DNA of 16,425 nt from an uncultured Eubacteriales bacterium (lineage in GTDB: Bacteria > Bacillota > Clostridia > Oscillospirales > Acutalibacteraceae), in the NCBI GenBank assembly GCA_934486915.1, contig CAKSRC010000028.1:1-16425 (forward strand). The letters are read 5' to 3'. The first letter of the stretch is position 1; each line of letters starts with the position of its first letter. Positions 7,831 to 13,908 of this stretch are shown piece after piece. The notes beneath the pieces were generated by a model. The model did no database searches. It was not told the origin of the DNA and worked only from the letters and a program-made list of their open reading frames with translations. The position numbers were made by a program, and so were the translations under genes.

Positions 7831-8076
7831 TCAATTACCTTTTATAATACTTCCAAGATCTGTGTTTAATACATTAGATAAAATCACAAGTTCTATATCA
7901 GTAACAAATCTTTCACCGTTTTCTATCCTTCTAATAAAGTGATGGTCGACATCATAACCATATACTTGAAGCTTTCTTGCTAAAGCCCTTTGAGACATAT
8001 TCATACTTTTCCTAATTGACGCTATGTTTTTACCACATAAATTATTGGAACCATCCGGAGCTTTTATCTTAAACAT
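7831..8076 (-). CDS. XRE-family HTH transcriptional regulator (81 aa)
   Basis: This is a small single-domain Cro/C1-type DNA-binding protein. The HTH begins around CGKNIASIRKSMNMSQRALA. The stretch RKLQVYGYDVDHHFIRRIENGERFVTD shows a slightly lengthened turn between helix 2 and the recognition helix. This form is familiar from clostridial HTH proteins with a RIE.G.R.VTD signature. The last helices (VILSNVLNTDLGSII) are typical of XRE. There is no second domain for ligand or partner binding. The ATG at 8076 follows AGGAGG at ideal spacing. The gene diverges from a second XRE gene; the 110-bp gap between them carries two related repeats that overlap both predicted -10 elements. Autoregulation or mutual regulation is an inference from this arrangement. 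Confidence 0.85.
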   Translation of the reverse strand: MFKIKAPDGSNNLCGKNIASIRKSMNMSQRALARKLQVYGYDVDHHFIRRIENGERFVTDIELVILSNVLNTDLGSIIKGN

Positions 8077-8094
8077 TAAATACCTCCTAAATAT

Positions 8095-8111
8095 GGTATA
8101 TAGTATTTACA
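8095..8111. promoter_or_regulatory. Candidate operator 1 (overlaps the predicted -10 of the 81-aa XRE gene)
   Basis: GGTATATAGTATTTACA fits an imperfect dyad GGT-N2-ATA-N-TAT-N2-AC(C/A). It matches candidate operator 2 in the same orientation at 15 of 17 bases when counted from the preceding T (8094-8110 against 8146-8162). It contains the minus-strand TACTAT (8100-8105), a likely -10, with a weak -35 TTTAAA at 8122-8127 and a 16-nt spacer. Confidence 0.5.
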
Positions 8112-8146
8112 ACAAGACTATTTTAAATTATAATTTAATATATATT

Positions 8147-8163
8147 GGTGTATACTATTTACC
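8147..8163. promoter_or_regulatory. Candidate operator 2 (overlaps the predicted -10 of the 69-aa XRE gene)
   Basis: GGTGTATACTATTTACC is the second copy of the imperfect dyad, 52 bp from the first (about five helical turns). It contains the plus-strand TATACT (8151-8156), a likely -10 for the 69-aa XRE gene. A protein bound here would block that promoter. Confidence 0.5.
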
Positions 8164-8186
8164 GCTAAGCAAAAGAAGGTTAATTC

Positions 8187-8396
8187 ATGAATAACATAAA
8201 AGAAAATGTAAGCCGTCAACTAAAGTGGTTAAGGGAATCAAAAAACTTAACCCAAAAAGAGATTGCTTCAAAATTAAATATCGACAGATCTACCTACGCA
8301 TACTGGGAAAGTGCTAAAACTGAACCGAGTATCAAGCACTTAATTAAGCTATCAAAAATCTATAACGTAACAATCGACTATCTTATAGGAAACTAA
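8187..8396 (+). CDS. XRE-family HTH transcriptional regulator (69 aa)
   Basis: This is a minimal Cro/C1 protein made only of the five-helix domain. LKWLRESKNLTQKEIASKLNIDRSTYAYWESAKTEPSIKHLIKLSKIYNVTIDYLIGN shows helix 2 (TQKEIASKL), the recognition helix (DRSTYAYWESAKTEPS) and the closing NVTIDYLIGN. This ending is common to Bacillota repressors of the SinR/phage Cro type. Its ATG follows AGAAGG with a spacer of about 9 nt. Such proteins often act as local repressors of their own and adjacent genes. No phage, plasmid or toxin gene is next to it. The downstream lipoprotein gene is 153 bp away with its own promoter, so it may or may not be a target. Confidence 0.85.
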   Translation: MNNIKENVSRQLKWLRESKNLTQKEIASKLNIDRSTYAYWESAKTEPSIKHLIKLSKIYNVTIDYLIGN

Positions 8397-8492
8397 ACGC
8401 ATGCACTAGATATCAAATTTATCAATAGATATTATAGTCCTTTCCATTCAAAATATTAACGAATTTTTGTTTAAAAAATTAAAAATATTTGT

Positions 8493-8521
8493 TTGGAATT
8501 TAGACTTATATATGGTATAAT
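8493..8521 (+). promoter_or_regulatory. Predicted promoter of the lipoprotein-fol operon
   Basis: TTGGAA at 8493-8498 and a perfect TATAAT at 8516-8521 are spaced by 17 nt. The start would be near 8528, about 22 nt before the lipoprotein ATG. The rest of the 153-bp gap after the XRE gene is AT-rich, with no hairpin that I can support. Confidence 0.6.
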
Positions 8522-8549
8522 ACAAGTACATAGTTTTGGGAGGGTTTAT

Positions 8550-9899
8550 ATGAAAAGATCCTTATGCGTATTTGCTATATTGACTATTGTATTAAGTTTA
8601 ACAAGCTGCAGCTTTGGTACACATCTGCTTCCTAAAAATACTGGTGGTGATACAATGATATTCGAAAGTTGGAAAAAATACGGTTCAAATTCAAATGATA
8701 ACAACATGGAAAATTTAAAAAATAATTCTATGTCCGGCATTAAACCTTCTAAGTCTTATTCATGTATTAAAATCAAAAATTGCTACAATGCCTTATCTAA
8801 TAAGCAGGAAAGAGAATTGTATGATAAAATCGACAGCGTTGTTTATACTATACAGTCAAAAACTACACCTGAAGGATATTATCCAATAGAAAGTATAGAA
8901 ATTGACAAAAATTCTAATTTTGATGAAGATACTATAAAAAGGGTTATATATGCATTTAGAAATGATAACCCAGAAATATTTTGGTTATCAAATACGTTTG
9001 GTTATGAAATTAGCGATAGTAAAATTAATATAAATCTTTTTTCTTCTCTTTCTGCCAATAAATGTAACAATGCAGTAAATGAACTTAATTCTAAAGTTAG
9101 CGACATCATCTCAAATGTTCCTTCCGGCCTTTCTGAATATGAAAGAGAGAAATATGTATATGATTATGTCGTAGATAACTGCAAATACAATAAAGATGCC
9201 ATCAAAAGCAATAATAATTGGCAGGCATTTACCCCATATGGAGCCCTTGTTGAGGGAAGCGCAGTTTGCGAGGGTTACTCAAGATCAATACAGCTCCTCC
9301 TCGGTTATCTAGGCATGGAATGTCAACTTGCAAGCGGTGAAACAAATAGGACTGCTCATATGTGGAACGTTGTAAAAGTAAATAATAACTACTATCATCT
9401 TGATGCTACTTTCGATAATACAGATCAAGTAAAACTTTACGACTATTTTAATGTATCTGACGCCCTAATACAAAAGGATCACATTATTGACCCTAACTAT
9501 GGGAAACCAAATATTAACTCATATGGCCAGCGCATTCCCAATACTAACGATCAATATAACCTAAACCTCCCTAAATGCACAAGTATGGAGGAAAATTATT
9601 TCACAAAAGAGGCAATAGAAATATCTTCTCTTAACTCCAGAGCTGATGATATAGTGATTGATAAAATTGTTTCACTCGCTCAAAATAACGCCTCAAGTGT
9701 TGCCTTTAAAATTTCAGGTTACTTAGACTACCAAGAAACAATCGAAAAAATGTTTTTAAAACCTCCATATAAAGTCTTTTATTATGTAAATGAGGCAAAC
9801 GAAAGATTAGATAAAGATCATCAAATAGACAGCCAAAAACTTATATACTTAGAATCAAGCTTGCAAGATGCATTTATGCTTGAACTTACTTATTTATAA
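8550..9899 (+). CDS. Secreted lipoprotein with transglutaminase-like domain
   Basis: The protein has 449 residues from the ATG at 8550, chosen because GGGAGGG (8538-8544) lies 5 nt upstream and a lipoprotein signal begins exactly there. The signal MKRSLCVFAILTIVLSLTSC ends in the lipobox LTSC, so C20 would be lipidated and the protein held outside the membrane. A polar linker follows, then an N-terminal region of unknown function. The transglutaminase-like core (about 190-300) has the triad C240 in GSAVCEGYSRS, H270 in TAHMWNVV and D285 in YYHLDATFDNT. This fold includes cysteine proteases, peptide N-glycanases and cross-linking enzymes, so the reaction is not known. The roughly 150-residue C-terminal part is unrecognised. 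An upstream in-frame TTG at 8493 is rejected because it lies on the promoter. folE begins 19 bp after the stop. Confidence 0.87.
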   Translation: MKRSLCVFAILTIVLSLTSCSFGTHLLPKNTGGDTMIFESWKKYGSNSNDNNMENLKNNSMSGIKPSKSYSCIKIKNCYNALSNKQERELYDKIDSVVYTIQSKTTPEGYYPIESIEIDKNSNFDEDTIKRVIYAFRNDNPEIFWLSNTFGYEISDSKININLFSSLSANKCNNAVNELNSKVSDIISNVPSGLSEYEREKYVYDYVVDNCKYNKDAIKSNNNWQAFTPYGALVEGSAVCEGYSRSIQLLLGYLGMECQLASGETNRTAHMWNVVKVNNNYYHLDATFDNTDQVKLYDYFNVSDALIQKDHIIDPNYGKPNINSYGQRIPNTNDQYNLNLPKCTSMEENYFTKEAIEISSLNSRADDIVIDKIVSLAQNNASSVAFKISGYLDYQETIEKMFLKPPYKVFYYVNEANERLDKDHQIDSQKLIYLESSLQDAFMLELTYL

Positions 9900-9918
9900 T
9901 AGGAGAAACCTTTTTAAT

Positions 9919-10467
9919 ATGATTGACCAAGAAAAAATAAAATTTGCAACACAACTTCTTTTGGAAGCTTTGGGTGAAGATCCTCTAAGGGAAGGCCTTA
10001 AAGAAACGCCAACACGAGTTTCAAATATGTATTATGAAATATTTTCAGGCCTTTATGAAGACCCTAAGAAACACCTAAAAATCTTTATGGAAGAAAGTGC
10101 AAATAATCAACCAATAGCCGTAAGGGATATTCCCCTTCGTTCCGTATGTGAACACCATCTGCTTCCTTTCATAGGAGTTGCCCATATCACATATATCCCC
10201 AAGGACGGAAAAATAATCGGATTATCAAAATTCGCCAGGATTGTAGAATGTTTTGCAAAAAGGCCGCAAGTTCAAGAGCGTCTTACAAATCAAATTGCAG
10301 AATTTCTATATGATAATCTAAGCCCTATAGGTGTTGAAGTTATCATAGAAGCTGAGCACCTATGCATGACTATGCGTGGTATAAAAGCAGCAGGAAGCAA
10401 AACAATAACCAGGGCTGTAATGGGAAACTTAAAGGATACAATTAATAGGTCATATCTAGGTGATTAA
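9919..10467 (+). CDS. folE: GTP cyclohydrolase I
   Basis: FolE converts GTP to 7,8-dihydroneopterin triphosphate, the first step of folate synthesis. The 182 residues fit the type I enzyme. Zinc ligands are seen in VCEHH (C77, H80) and EHLCM (C149). Substrate-binding segments are PLRSVCEHHLLPF (72-84), GLSKFARIVECFAKRPQVQE (101-120) and MRGIKAAGSKT (152-162). The start is the ATG at 9919, in MIDQEK. An AGGAG at 9901-9905 lies 13 nt upstream, somewhat far, but no nearer start fits the family. An ATG at 9868 would extend into the preceding gene with unrelated residues. It is the first of four fol genes and has no convincing promoter of its own, so it is probably read from the lipoprotein promoter. 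Confidence 0.96.
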   Translation: MIDQEKIKFATQLLLEALGEDPLREGLKETPTRVSNMYYEIFSGLYEDPKKHLKIFMEESANNQPIAVRDIPLRSVCEHHLLPFIGVAHITYIPKDGKIIGLSKFARIVECFAKRPQVQERLTNQIAEFLYDNLSPIGVEVIIEAEHLCMTMRGIKAAGSKTITRAVMGNLKDTINRSYLGD

Positions 10468-10472
10468 TAATT

Positions 10473-11264
10473 ATGAATTTTTTTAAAGCTAATGACTTTT
10501 CTCTCAACTTAGGGGAAAAAACTTATATTATGGGAATTCTAAACCTAACCCCTGATTCATTTTCAGATGGCGGTATTTGGAATTCACCAAACAAAGCAAT
10601 TGAAAGGGCAATTGCCCTAGAGGAATTAGGCGCTGATATTATAGATATAGGTGCCCAGTCTACAAGACCTGGGTATACCAAAATAAGTGCAGCCGAAGAA
10701 ATAAAAAGATTAGAAAACATTTTACCTAAAATAAGAAAAGAGGTAAATATACCTATATCTATAGATACCTTTTATCCAGAAGTCGCAGAATTTTCATTAA
10801 GCGTAGGTATTGACATTTTAAATGACGTCACGGGATTTAAAAACAGCAATATGATAGATATTGCAAGTAAATCAAAATGTGGTATTATTTGTATGCATGA
10901 TGAACCTGGCTTTAATGTAATACCGTTTTTCAAAGATAGGCTAAATGCCTTATTAAAAAATGGAATAGAAAAAGACAGAATTTGTTTTGACCCTGGCATA
11001 GGTTTTGGAAAAACTTATGAAGAAAATCTCTACATACTAAAAAATCTAAAAGATCTAAAATTAGACGACTATCCAATCCTTATAGGAGCATCAAGAAAAA
11101 GAGTTATTGGCGCTCCTTGCGGAAATCCCCCTTTTAATGAAAGAATGCCTGGAACTATAGCAGCTCACACCATCGCTATATCAGGAGGAGCAGATATAAT
11201 AAGGGTCCACGATGTAAAAGAGGCTGTGCAGGCTGCAAAAGTTGCCGATGCAATTCTAAGATAA
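10473..11264 (+). CDS. folP: Dihydropteroate synthase
   Basis: FolP joins p-aminobenzoate to hydroxymethyl-dihydropterin pyrophosphate to give dihydropteroate; it is the sulfonamide target. The 263 residues form a TIM barrel with signature MGILNLTPDSFSDGG (20-34) and loop 2 GAQSTRPG (60-67). Pterin-binding residues lie in SIDTF (96-100), ILNDVTGF (115-122) and FDPGIGFGKT (172-181). GASRKR (205-210) and the closing RVHDV (244-248) follow. The visible sulfonamide-site loops look ordinary. It starts 5 bp after the folE stop, with AGGTGA inside the end of folE serving as ribosome binding site, so translation is likely coupled. Confidence 0.96.
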   Translation: MNFFKANDFSLNLGEKTYIMGILNLTPDSFSDGGIWNSPNKAIERAIALEELGADIIDIGAQSTRPGYTKISAAEEIKRLENILPKIRKEVNIPISIDTFYPEVAEFSLSVGIDILNDVTGFKNSNMIDIASKSKCGIICMHDEPGFNVIPFFKDRLNALLKNGIEKDRICFDPGIGFGKTYEENLYILKNLKDLKLDDYPILIGASRKRVIGAPCGNPPFNERMPGTIAAHTIAISGGADIIRVHDVKEAVQAAKVADAILR

Positions 11265-11283
11265 ATTAAATACACGATTTAGT

Positions 11284-11315
11284 ATAGTACTAGGATGGAT
11301 AAACCCTAGTACTAT
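11284..11315 (+). other. Hairpin between folP and folB (attenuator, processing site or weak terminator)
   Basis: A perfect 11-bp stem (11284-11294 with 11305-11315) encloses a 10-nt loop, 20 bp after folP. It is followed by TAAAATTTGG, not a real T-run, so full termination seems unlikely. It may reduce read-through into folB-folK or stabilise the upstream message. The sequence does not resemble the tetrahydrofolate riboswitch. Confidence 0.5.
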
Positions 11316-11376
11316 TAAAATTTGGAGTGAATGTATATCATTTAATACTATCACAAAACCAGAAAGGAAAATAATA

Positions 11377-11769
11377 TTGGATAAGATAATTATCAAAGGG
11401 CTAAAAATCTATGCATACCACGGTGTAAATAAAGAAGAAAAAGAAAATGGTCAATTTTTTATTGTTAATGCAGAGCTTTTTACCTCATTAAAAGATGCTG
11501 CACTGAGTGATGATGTAAGAGATACTATAAGCTACTCAACAGCTTCCAAACTTATAGTAAAAGCAGTACAAGAAAGGTCCCATGACCTTTTGGAGACAGT
11601 AGTGGATAGGATATCAATAAATCTCTTTAATAAATTCGATAAATTAAATGAGGTCACTATTACACTTTTAAAACCCCAAGCACCCATAAACCTCGAATTT
11701 GAATATATGGGTGTAGAAATACATAGAAAAAGAAGTGATTATGAATGCACGAAGCAGCCATTGAATTAG
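11377..11769 (+). CDS. folB: Dihydroneopterin aldolase
   Basis: FolB cleaves 7,8-dihydroneopterin to 6-hydroxymethyl-7,8-dihydropterin and glycolaldehyde. The 130 residues match the family. IKGLKIYAYHGVNKEEKENGQ (6-26) carries the active-site region, including E21, which aligns with the known pterin-site glutamate. DTISYSTAS (49-57) and HDLLETVVDRIS (69-80) are conserved, with E73 as pterin anchor, and K99 in LLKPQAP is the likely catalytic lysine. The start is the rare codon TTG, supported by AAAGGA at 11363-11368 with 8-nt spacing and by exact agreement with the family N-terminus; no ATG or GTG fits. The gene overlaps folK by 25 bp. Confidence 0.93.
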   Translation: MDKIIIKGLKIYAYHGVNKEEKENGQFFIVNAELFTSLKDAALSDDVRDTISYSTASKLIVKAVQERSHDLLETVVDRISINLFNKFDKLNEVTITLLKPQAPINLEFEYMGVEIHRKRSDYECTKQPLN

Positions 11770-12227
11770 GTGCTAATTTAGGCAATAAAAAAGAAAATAT
11801 CGATATGGCTATAAAAGCTATCTCAAGGCTGCCAAAAACCAATGTCTTAAAAACATCATCTTACTATGAAACCGAGCCTTTTGGAGTGCCGGACAAGCAG
11901 GAAAATTACATAAACTGCTGCATTAAAATAGAGACTGAACTTCTACCCCAAACCTTACTTGGTGCCTTACTTGGCATAGAGGCCTCTATGGGTAGAATAA
12001 GAACTTTTAAAAATGCTTCAAGGATTATTGACATTGATCTTTTACTTTATGAAGATTATCATATAAACACGTCCGATCTAAAACTCCCCCACCCTGAAAT
12101 ACTCAACCGTCCATTCGTTTTGGTTCCTTTATCCGATATATATACTGATAAAGCTACCCCAGCCTTTAATTTTTCTTCTCAACTTGAAAATATGGACACA
12201 TCCAGCGTTAAATTAATCGAATTTTGA
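11745..12227 (+). CDS. folK: 2-Amino-4-hydroxy-6-hydroxymethyldihydropteridine pyrophosphokinase
   Basis: FolK transfers pyrophosphate from ATP to hydroxymethyl-dihydropterin, making the FolP substrate. The 160 residues fit the single-domain HPPK. IELGANLGNKKENI (6-19) is the N-terminal motif, SSYYETEPFGVPDKQENYIN (38-57) holds pterin contacts, GRIRTFKNASRIIDIDLLLY (83-102) includes the Mg-binding D96 and D98, and LPHPEILNRPFVLVPL (114-129) closes the site. In this frame a TGA sits directly before the ATG at 11745, so this is the earliest possible start. It lies inside the end of folB, and the overlap implies translational coupling. Confidence 0.95.
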   Translation: MHEAAIELGANLGNKKENIDMAIKAISRLPKTNVLKTSSYYETEPFGVPDKQENYINCCIKIETELLPQTLLGALLGIEASMGRIRTFKNASRIIDIDLLLYEDYHINTSDLKLPHPEILNRPFVLVPLSDIYTDKATPAFNFSSQLENMDTSSVKLIEF

Positions 12228-12297
12228 TCCACATATGGAGATTAAATCTAAGTTAATACTTATCCGGATAAATATACATAAATAATTAATATTTTCC

Positions 12298-12327
12298 TTG
12301 ACTTTTCCCACAATTTTGCTCTAATAT
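12298..12327 (+). promoter_or_regulatory. Predicted promoter of the lipase-like gene
   Basis: TTGACT at 12298-12303 and TAATAT at 12322-12327 have an 18-nt spacer. The 152-bp gap after folK shows no clear terminator, so some read-through from the fol operon is possible. Confidence 0.5.
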
Positions 12328-12331
12328 AAGA

Positions 12332-12347
12332 TTAAACAATTGTTTAA
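12332..12347. promoter_or_regulatory. 16-bp perfect palindrome at the transcription start, possible operator
   Basis: TTAAACAATTGTTTAA is self-complementary over all 16 bases. It begins 5 bp after the predicted -10, so it would cover the transcription start. Such a position is typical of repressor sites (TetR or MarR type, for example), but no regulator gene is adjacent. Confidence 0.45.
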
Positions 12348-12379
12348 AAATCTAGAAAAAAGAGAGGAACGTGGTAAAA

Positions 12380-13726
12380 ATGTCGAGAATGTCCAAATCA
12401 ATAATTTCTATTATGCTTGTCTTTGTCTTGCTGTTTTCTTCGTGTTCAGTAGTATTTGCTGCATCAGATTTAGGTGCGAAAAAACAGAAGAACACTATTA
12501 TTGTAGTCCCGGGTCTTTTGGGATCTGAACTTTTTTCTTCAAAGGATCAAATAGTAAATTCTACATACTTTAAAAAGGGCTATCGCTTTTGGGTACCTGA
12601 GTGCCTTATGCCTTTTATTGACCAAGACGCTAAACTTGATTTAGAAAATTTATCAGAAATTCAGATTAAGTCCATAAAAAGAGATTTATCATTAGTTGCC
12701 TGCGACGAAAACGGAAATTCTAAAGTCGAAGTAATGGAAACTAATCCTATCAAAGACTGCCGAAAAAACCCGGATAAAAGAAATTTTGGTACAGGAAACT
12801 TCTACGTAAAGCTTATCAACAACTTAATTAAAAACACCAACGAAAATGAATATGACATAGTTTTCTTCTCATACGATTGGCGATTGAGCTGTGGAAAAAC
12901 AGCTAAAAACCTTGAAAAATTCATTAATGATAACAATTATAAAAATGTTACTTTGATATCACACAGCATGGGTGGTCTTGTATGTGCATCATATTTGAGC
13001 AATCCACAAAACGCTTCTAAAGTAAACAAAACAATATCACTAGGTGCTCCATTTTTGGGCTCCCCAAGAGCCTACAGCGCTATTGATTACGGCAAATTTA
13101 TCGATGGATTTCTAGGCTTTACGTCCTCACCTATATTAAGACCTATTATTAAATCCGTTGCAGAAAACTGCCCCTCTATCTATGAATTATTGCCACCAAA
13201 ACAGTATTTCGATTGCTTTAATCAAGGTTATTTAAATAAGCCAAACAGTAATGTATGCCTACCTCCAACAAACATAAAAACTTACAAGGATACAAACAGG
13301 TACATACTAAGCAAAAGAAAATGGCCAAAATCGGCATCAAAATTACTTAAAAATGCCCAGGCCTTTCATGACACATTGTATCAAAACGGAAAATTTATTT
13401 TAGAAAATAAAGACATAAAGCTATATAATCTTATGGGCTTTAATTCTGAAACAGTCGACCAATTTAACTTATTGCGTACAAACAGCTGCATATGGCCTAG
13501 TGAAAAATACGTCAATGGTGATAACCTAGTCAGTATCAAAAGTGCTCTAGTGGGCCATGCTTTAGATAATAAAGATAATTATTACATCAACAACGTCTCT
13601 CACATGGGTCTTGCTACTGATAAGTTTTGTATATCTATGGTATCTAACCTTGTAAAGGGTAATACCGCACTATATAATAAAGACAATAATCTAGTCCAGC
13701 GAACAAGGCCTTCAGACATAATATAG
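12380..13726 (+). CDS. Exported LCAT-type alpha/beta hydrolase (probable lipase or acyltransferase)
   Basis: The protein has 448 residues from the ATG at 12380, 11 nt after GAGGA (12364-12368). A GTG at 12371 is too close to that site. The N-terminus is a signal sequence with a hydrophobic core (IISIMLVFVLLFSS). It ends in SVVFA-AS, a signal peptidase I site; FSSC within it is only a poor lipobox. Next come the alpha/beta hydrolase start IIVVPGLLGSEL (oxyanion region) and YDIVFFSYDWRLS, a hallmark of lecithin:cholesterol acyltransferase-like proteins. The nucleophile is S196 in ISHSMGG. D381 in NGDNLVSIKS and H408 in VSHMG complete the triad. The first glycine of the usual GxSxG is serine here. 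The likely job is hydrolysis or transfer of lipid acyl chains outside the cell; the substrate is unknown. It ends 37 bp before a good terminator. Confidence 0.87.
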   Translation: MSRMSKSIISIMLVFVLLFSSCSVVFAASDLGAKKQKNTIIVVPGLLGSELFSSKDQIVNSTYFKKGYRFWVPECLMPFIDQDAKLDLENLSEIQIKSIKRDLSLVACDENGNSKVEVMETNPIKDCRKNPDKRNFGTGNFYVKLINNLIKNTNENEYDIVFFSYDWRLSCGKTAKNLEKFINDNNYKNVTLISHSMGGLVCASYLSNPQNASKVNKTISLGAPFLGSPRAYSAIDYGKFIDGFLGFTSSPILRPIIKSVAENCPSIYELLPPKQYFDCFNQGYLNKPNSNVCLPPTNIKTYKDTNRYILSKRKWPKSASKLLKNAQAFHDTLYQNGKFILENKDIKLYNLMGFNSETVDQFNLLRTNSCIWPSEKYVNGDNLVSIKSALVGHALDNKDNYYINNVSHMGLATDKFCISMVSNLVKGNTALYNKDNNLVQRTRPSDII

Positions 13727-13762
13727 CAAATATAAATCTCCTACAATAATTTCTAAATATAT

Positions 13763-13788
13763 AAAAAGCCACTTCTACGTGGCTTTTT
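13763..13788 (+). terminator. Intrinsic terminator after the lipase-like gene
   Basis: A 10-bp stem (13763-13772 with 13779-13788) and 6-nt loop has the GC-rich core GCCAC/GTGGC and ends in TTTTT. A-tracts on the left side make it workable in both directions. Confidence 0.85.
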
Positions 13789-13861
13789 ACAATTATACGT
13801 TGATATAAATTATTAAAATAATTTATATATGCAAATTAAGGCTTTAATAAATATATAGCTA

Positions 13862-13870
13862 TGATATAAT
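13862..13870 (+). promoter_or_regulatory. Predicted extended -10 promoter of gpsA
   Basis: TGATATAAT at 13862-13870 is a perfect extended -10, the same form as at ychF. The -35 region is weak. The start would be about 30 nt before the gpsA ATG. Confidence 0.5.
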
Positions 13871-13908
13871 TAAATAAAATAAATTTTAAATCTAGGGTGG
13901 AATAATAT

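Noticed and set aside
8509..8525. Third copy of the XRE operator near the lipoprotein promoter
   Set aside because: It shares only ATATGGTATA with site 1; the remaining dyad positions do not match.
8493..8549. Extension of the lipoprotein to a TTG start
   Set aside because: The stretch contains the predicted -35 and -10, and the lipoprotein signal peptide begins at the ATG at 8550.
9868..9918. Extension of FolE into the preceding gene
   Set aside because: The extra residues do not match GTP cyclohydrolase I and would overlap the lipoprotein gene.
11265..11376. Possible tetrahydrofolate riboswitch in the fol operon
   Set aside because: There is one simple hairpin and none of the conserved junction sequence; the position inside the operon is also unusual.
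12340..12528. Short plus-strand frame overlapping the lipase-like gene
   Set aside because: It starts inside the palindrome and runs out of frame through the signal peptide; no ribosome binding site.
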